From NCBI GenBank assembly GCA_003116995.1, contig BDSL01000020.1:1209448-1273447 (forward strand): a stretch of DNA of 64,000 nt, in the 5' to 3' direction. Numbering within the stretch: the first letter of the stretch is position 1; the number at the start of each line of letters is the position of its first letter. The notes beneath the pieces are model-generated. The model worked only from the letters and a program-made list of their open reading frames with translations. It ran no database searches and had not been told where the DNA came from. Of this stretch, positions 62,701-64,000 are shown piece after piece. This DNA is from Yamagishiella unicocca (taxonomy: Eukaryota > Chlorophyta > Chlorophyceae > Chlamydomonadales > Volvocaceae). A program made the position numbers and the translations under genes.

Positions 62701-64000
62701 CTGTTGCGGTTTGCTGCTGGCCCCAAATCTTTCGGTATTGATTATTAACATCATTGAAAGACCAAAGCGCAAGTTTGGTGCCATTTGGTCAAGGCAATGC
62801 ACCTGTAGGACAAGGCAAACCTGGGCAGTTAGCTCGTTGCTCTGTGCTTTGCTAACCACCATGGCCATTTTCAGGTACCTGTTGCGGTTTGCTGCTGGCC
62901 CCAAATCTTTCGGTATTGATTATTAACATCATTGAAAGATCAAAGCGCAAGTTTGGTGCCATTTGGTCAAGGCACTGCACCTGTAGGACAAGGCAAACCT
63001 GGGCAGTTACCTCGTTGCTCTGTGCTTTGCTAACCACCATGGCCATTTTCAGGTACCTGTTGCGGTTTGCTGCTGGCCCCAAATCTTTCGGTATTGATTA
63101 TTAACATCATTGAAAGACCAAAGCGCAAGTTTGGTGCCATTTGGTCAAGGCCACTGCACCTGTAGGACAAGGCAAACCTGGGCAGTTAGCTCGTTGCTCT
63201 GTGCTTTGCTAACCACCATGGCCATTTTCAGGTACCTGTTGCGGTTTGCTGCTGGCCCCAAATCTTTCGGTATTGATTATTAACATCATTGAAAGATCAA
63301 AGCGCAAGTTTGGTGCCATTTGGTCAAGGCACTGCACCCGTAGGACAAGGCAAACCTGGGCAGTTACCTCGTTGCTCTGTGCTTTGCTAACCACCATGGC
63401 CATTTTCAGGTACCTGTTGCGGTTTGCTGCTGGCCCCAAATCTTTCGGTATTGATTATTAACATCATTGAAAGACCAAAGCGCAAGTTTGGTGCCATTTG
63501 GTCAAGGCACTGCACCTGTAGGACAAGGCAAACCTGGGCAGTTAGCTCGTTGCTCTGTGCTTTGCTAACCACCATGGCCATTTTCAGGTACCTGTTGCGG
63601 TTTGCTGCTGGCCCCAAATCTTTCGGTATTGATTATTAACATCATTGAAAGATCAAAGCGCAAGTTTGGTGCCATTTGGTCAAGGCACTGCACCCCGTAG
63701 GACAAGGCAAACCTGGGCAGTTACCTCATTGCTCTGTGCTTTGCTAACCACCATGGCCATTTTCAGGTACCTCTTGCGGTTTGCTGCTGGCCCCAAATCT
63801 TTCGGTATTGATTATTAACATCATTGAAAGATCAAAGCGCAAGTTGGTGCCATTTGGTCAAGGCACTGCACCTGTAGGACAAGGCAAACCTGGGCAGTTA
63901 CCTCGTTGCTCTGTGCTTTGCTAACCACCATGGCCATTTTTCAGGTACCTGTTGCGGTTTGCTGCTGGCCCAAATCTTTCGGTATTGATTATTAACATCA
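56762..64000 (+). repeat. 178-bp satellite, block D (to the right edge)
   Basis: Mostly full-length monomers in the same orientation, resuming at the GTCAAGGCAATGCACCTG phase. Monomers are very alike, differing mainly at GATCAAAGC or GACCAAAGC, GCACTGCACC or GCAATGCACC, and GTTACCTCG or GTTAGCCCG, plus scattered 1-4 base deletions. The array continues beyond the window. Confidence 0.96.

Noticed and set aside
2824..64000. Hundreds of 60-76 residue open frames on both strands, one pair per satellite monomer
   Set aside because: They are the same frame fragments repeated with each monomer, both strands are open equally, and 178 bp is not a multiple of three, so every frame ends after about one monomer. 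They are not treated as genes.
2824..64000. CRISPR-like regular repeat array
   Set aside because: Repeats are contiguous 178-bp monomers without unique spacers, and there are no cas genes.

Overview
This window looks like eukaryotic nuclear DNA dominated by one tandem satellite. About 54 of 64 kb is a head-to-tail array of a monomer of about 178 bp, all in one orientation. GC-rich Ala/Ser/Gly/Pro-rich coding sequence, short introns (94-100 nt) with CTAAC branch sites and GTAAGT donors, and GC-rich minisatellites would fit a green alga (Chlorophyceae) or another GC-rich protist. That assignment is an inference with low confidence. No rRNA, tRNA, telomere, CRISPR array or bacterial gene organisation was seen.

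Layout. 1-983: the 3' part of an Ala/Ser-rich repeat protein gene entering from the left. 984-2574: unique sequence with no convincing gene. 2575-2823: a short direct duplication with a period of 176-180 bp. 2824-10055: satellite block A, intact 178-bp monomers in higher-order repeats. 10056-15828: a 5,773-bp DNA transposon inserted in the satellite, with inverted termini, a 3-bp TAG target duplication, subterminal repeats, a small intron-containing minus-strand gene of unknown function and a large G-rich minisatellite. 15829-about 31100: satellite block B, again intact monomers with 3-mer and 7-mer higher-order repeats. About 31100-55451: satellite block C, more uniform in base substitutions but full of deletions and truncated monomers. 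55452-56761: a non-satellite GC-rich coding island, a broken piece of a larger gene with a possible cysteine-peptidase-like region and a Pro-rich tail. 56762-64000: satellite block D, mostly full-length monomers with frequent 1-2 base deletions.

The higher-order organisation, near-nucleosomal monomer length and lack of genes suggest a centromeric or other heterochromatic satellite domain. Two points deserve most attention. First, the transposon insertion is clean: removing it and one TAG restores a satellite monomer of the type found near 7.5 kb. Second, sequence character changes abruptly near 31.1 kb. To the right, monomers lose bases, and the coding island at 55-57 kb carries four apparent frameshifts, all in the one-missing-base direction and at or near short homopolymers. 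That pattern is what uncorrected long-read consensus deletions would give, so much of the apparent decay on the right may be an assembly artefact. No complete pathway is encoded in the window.
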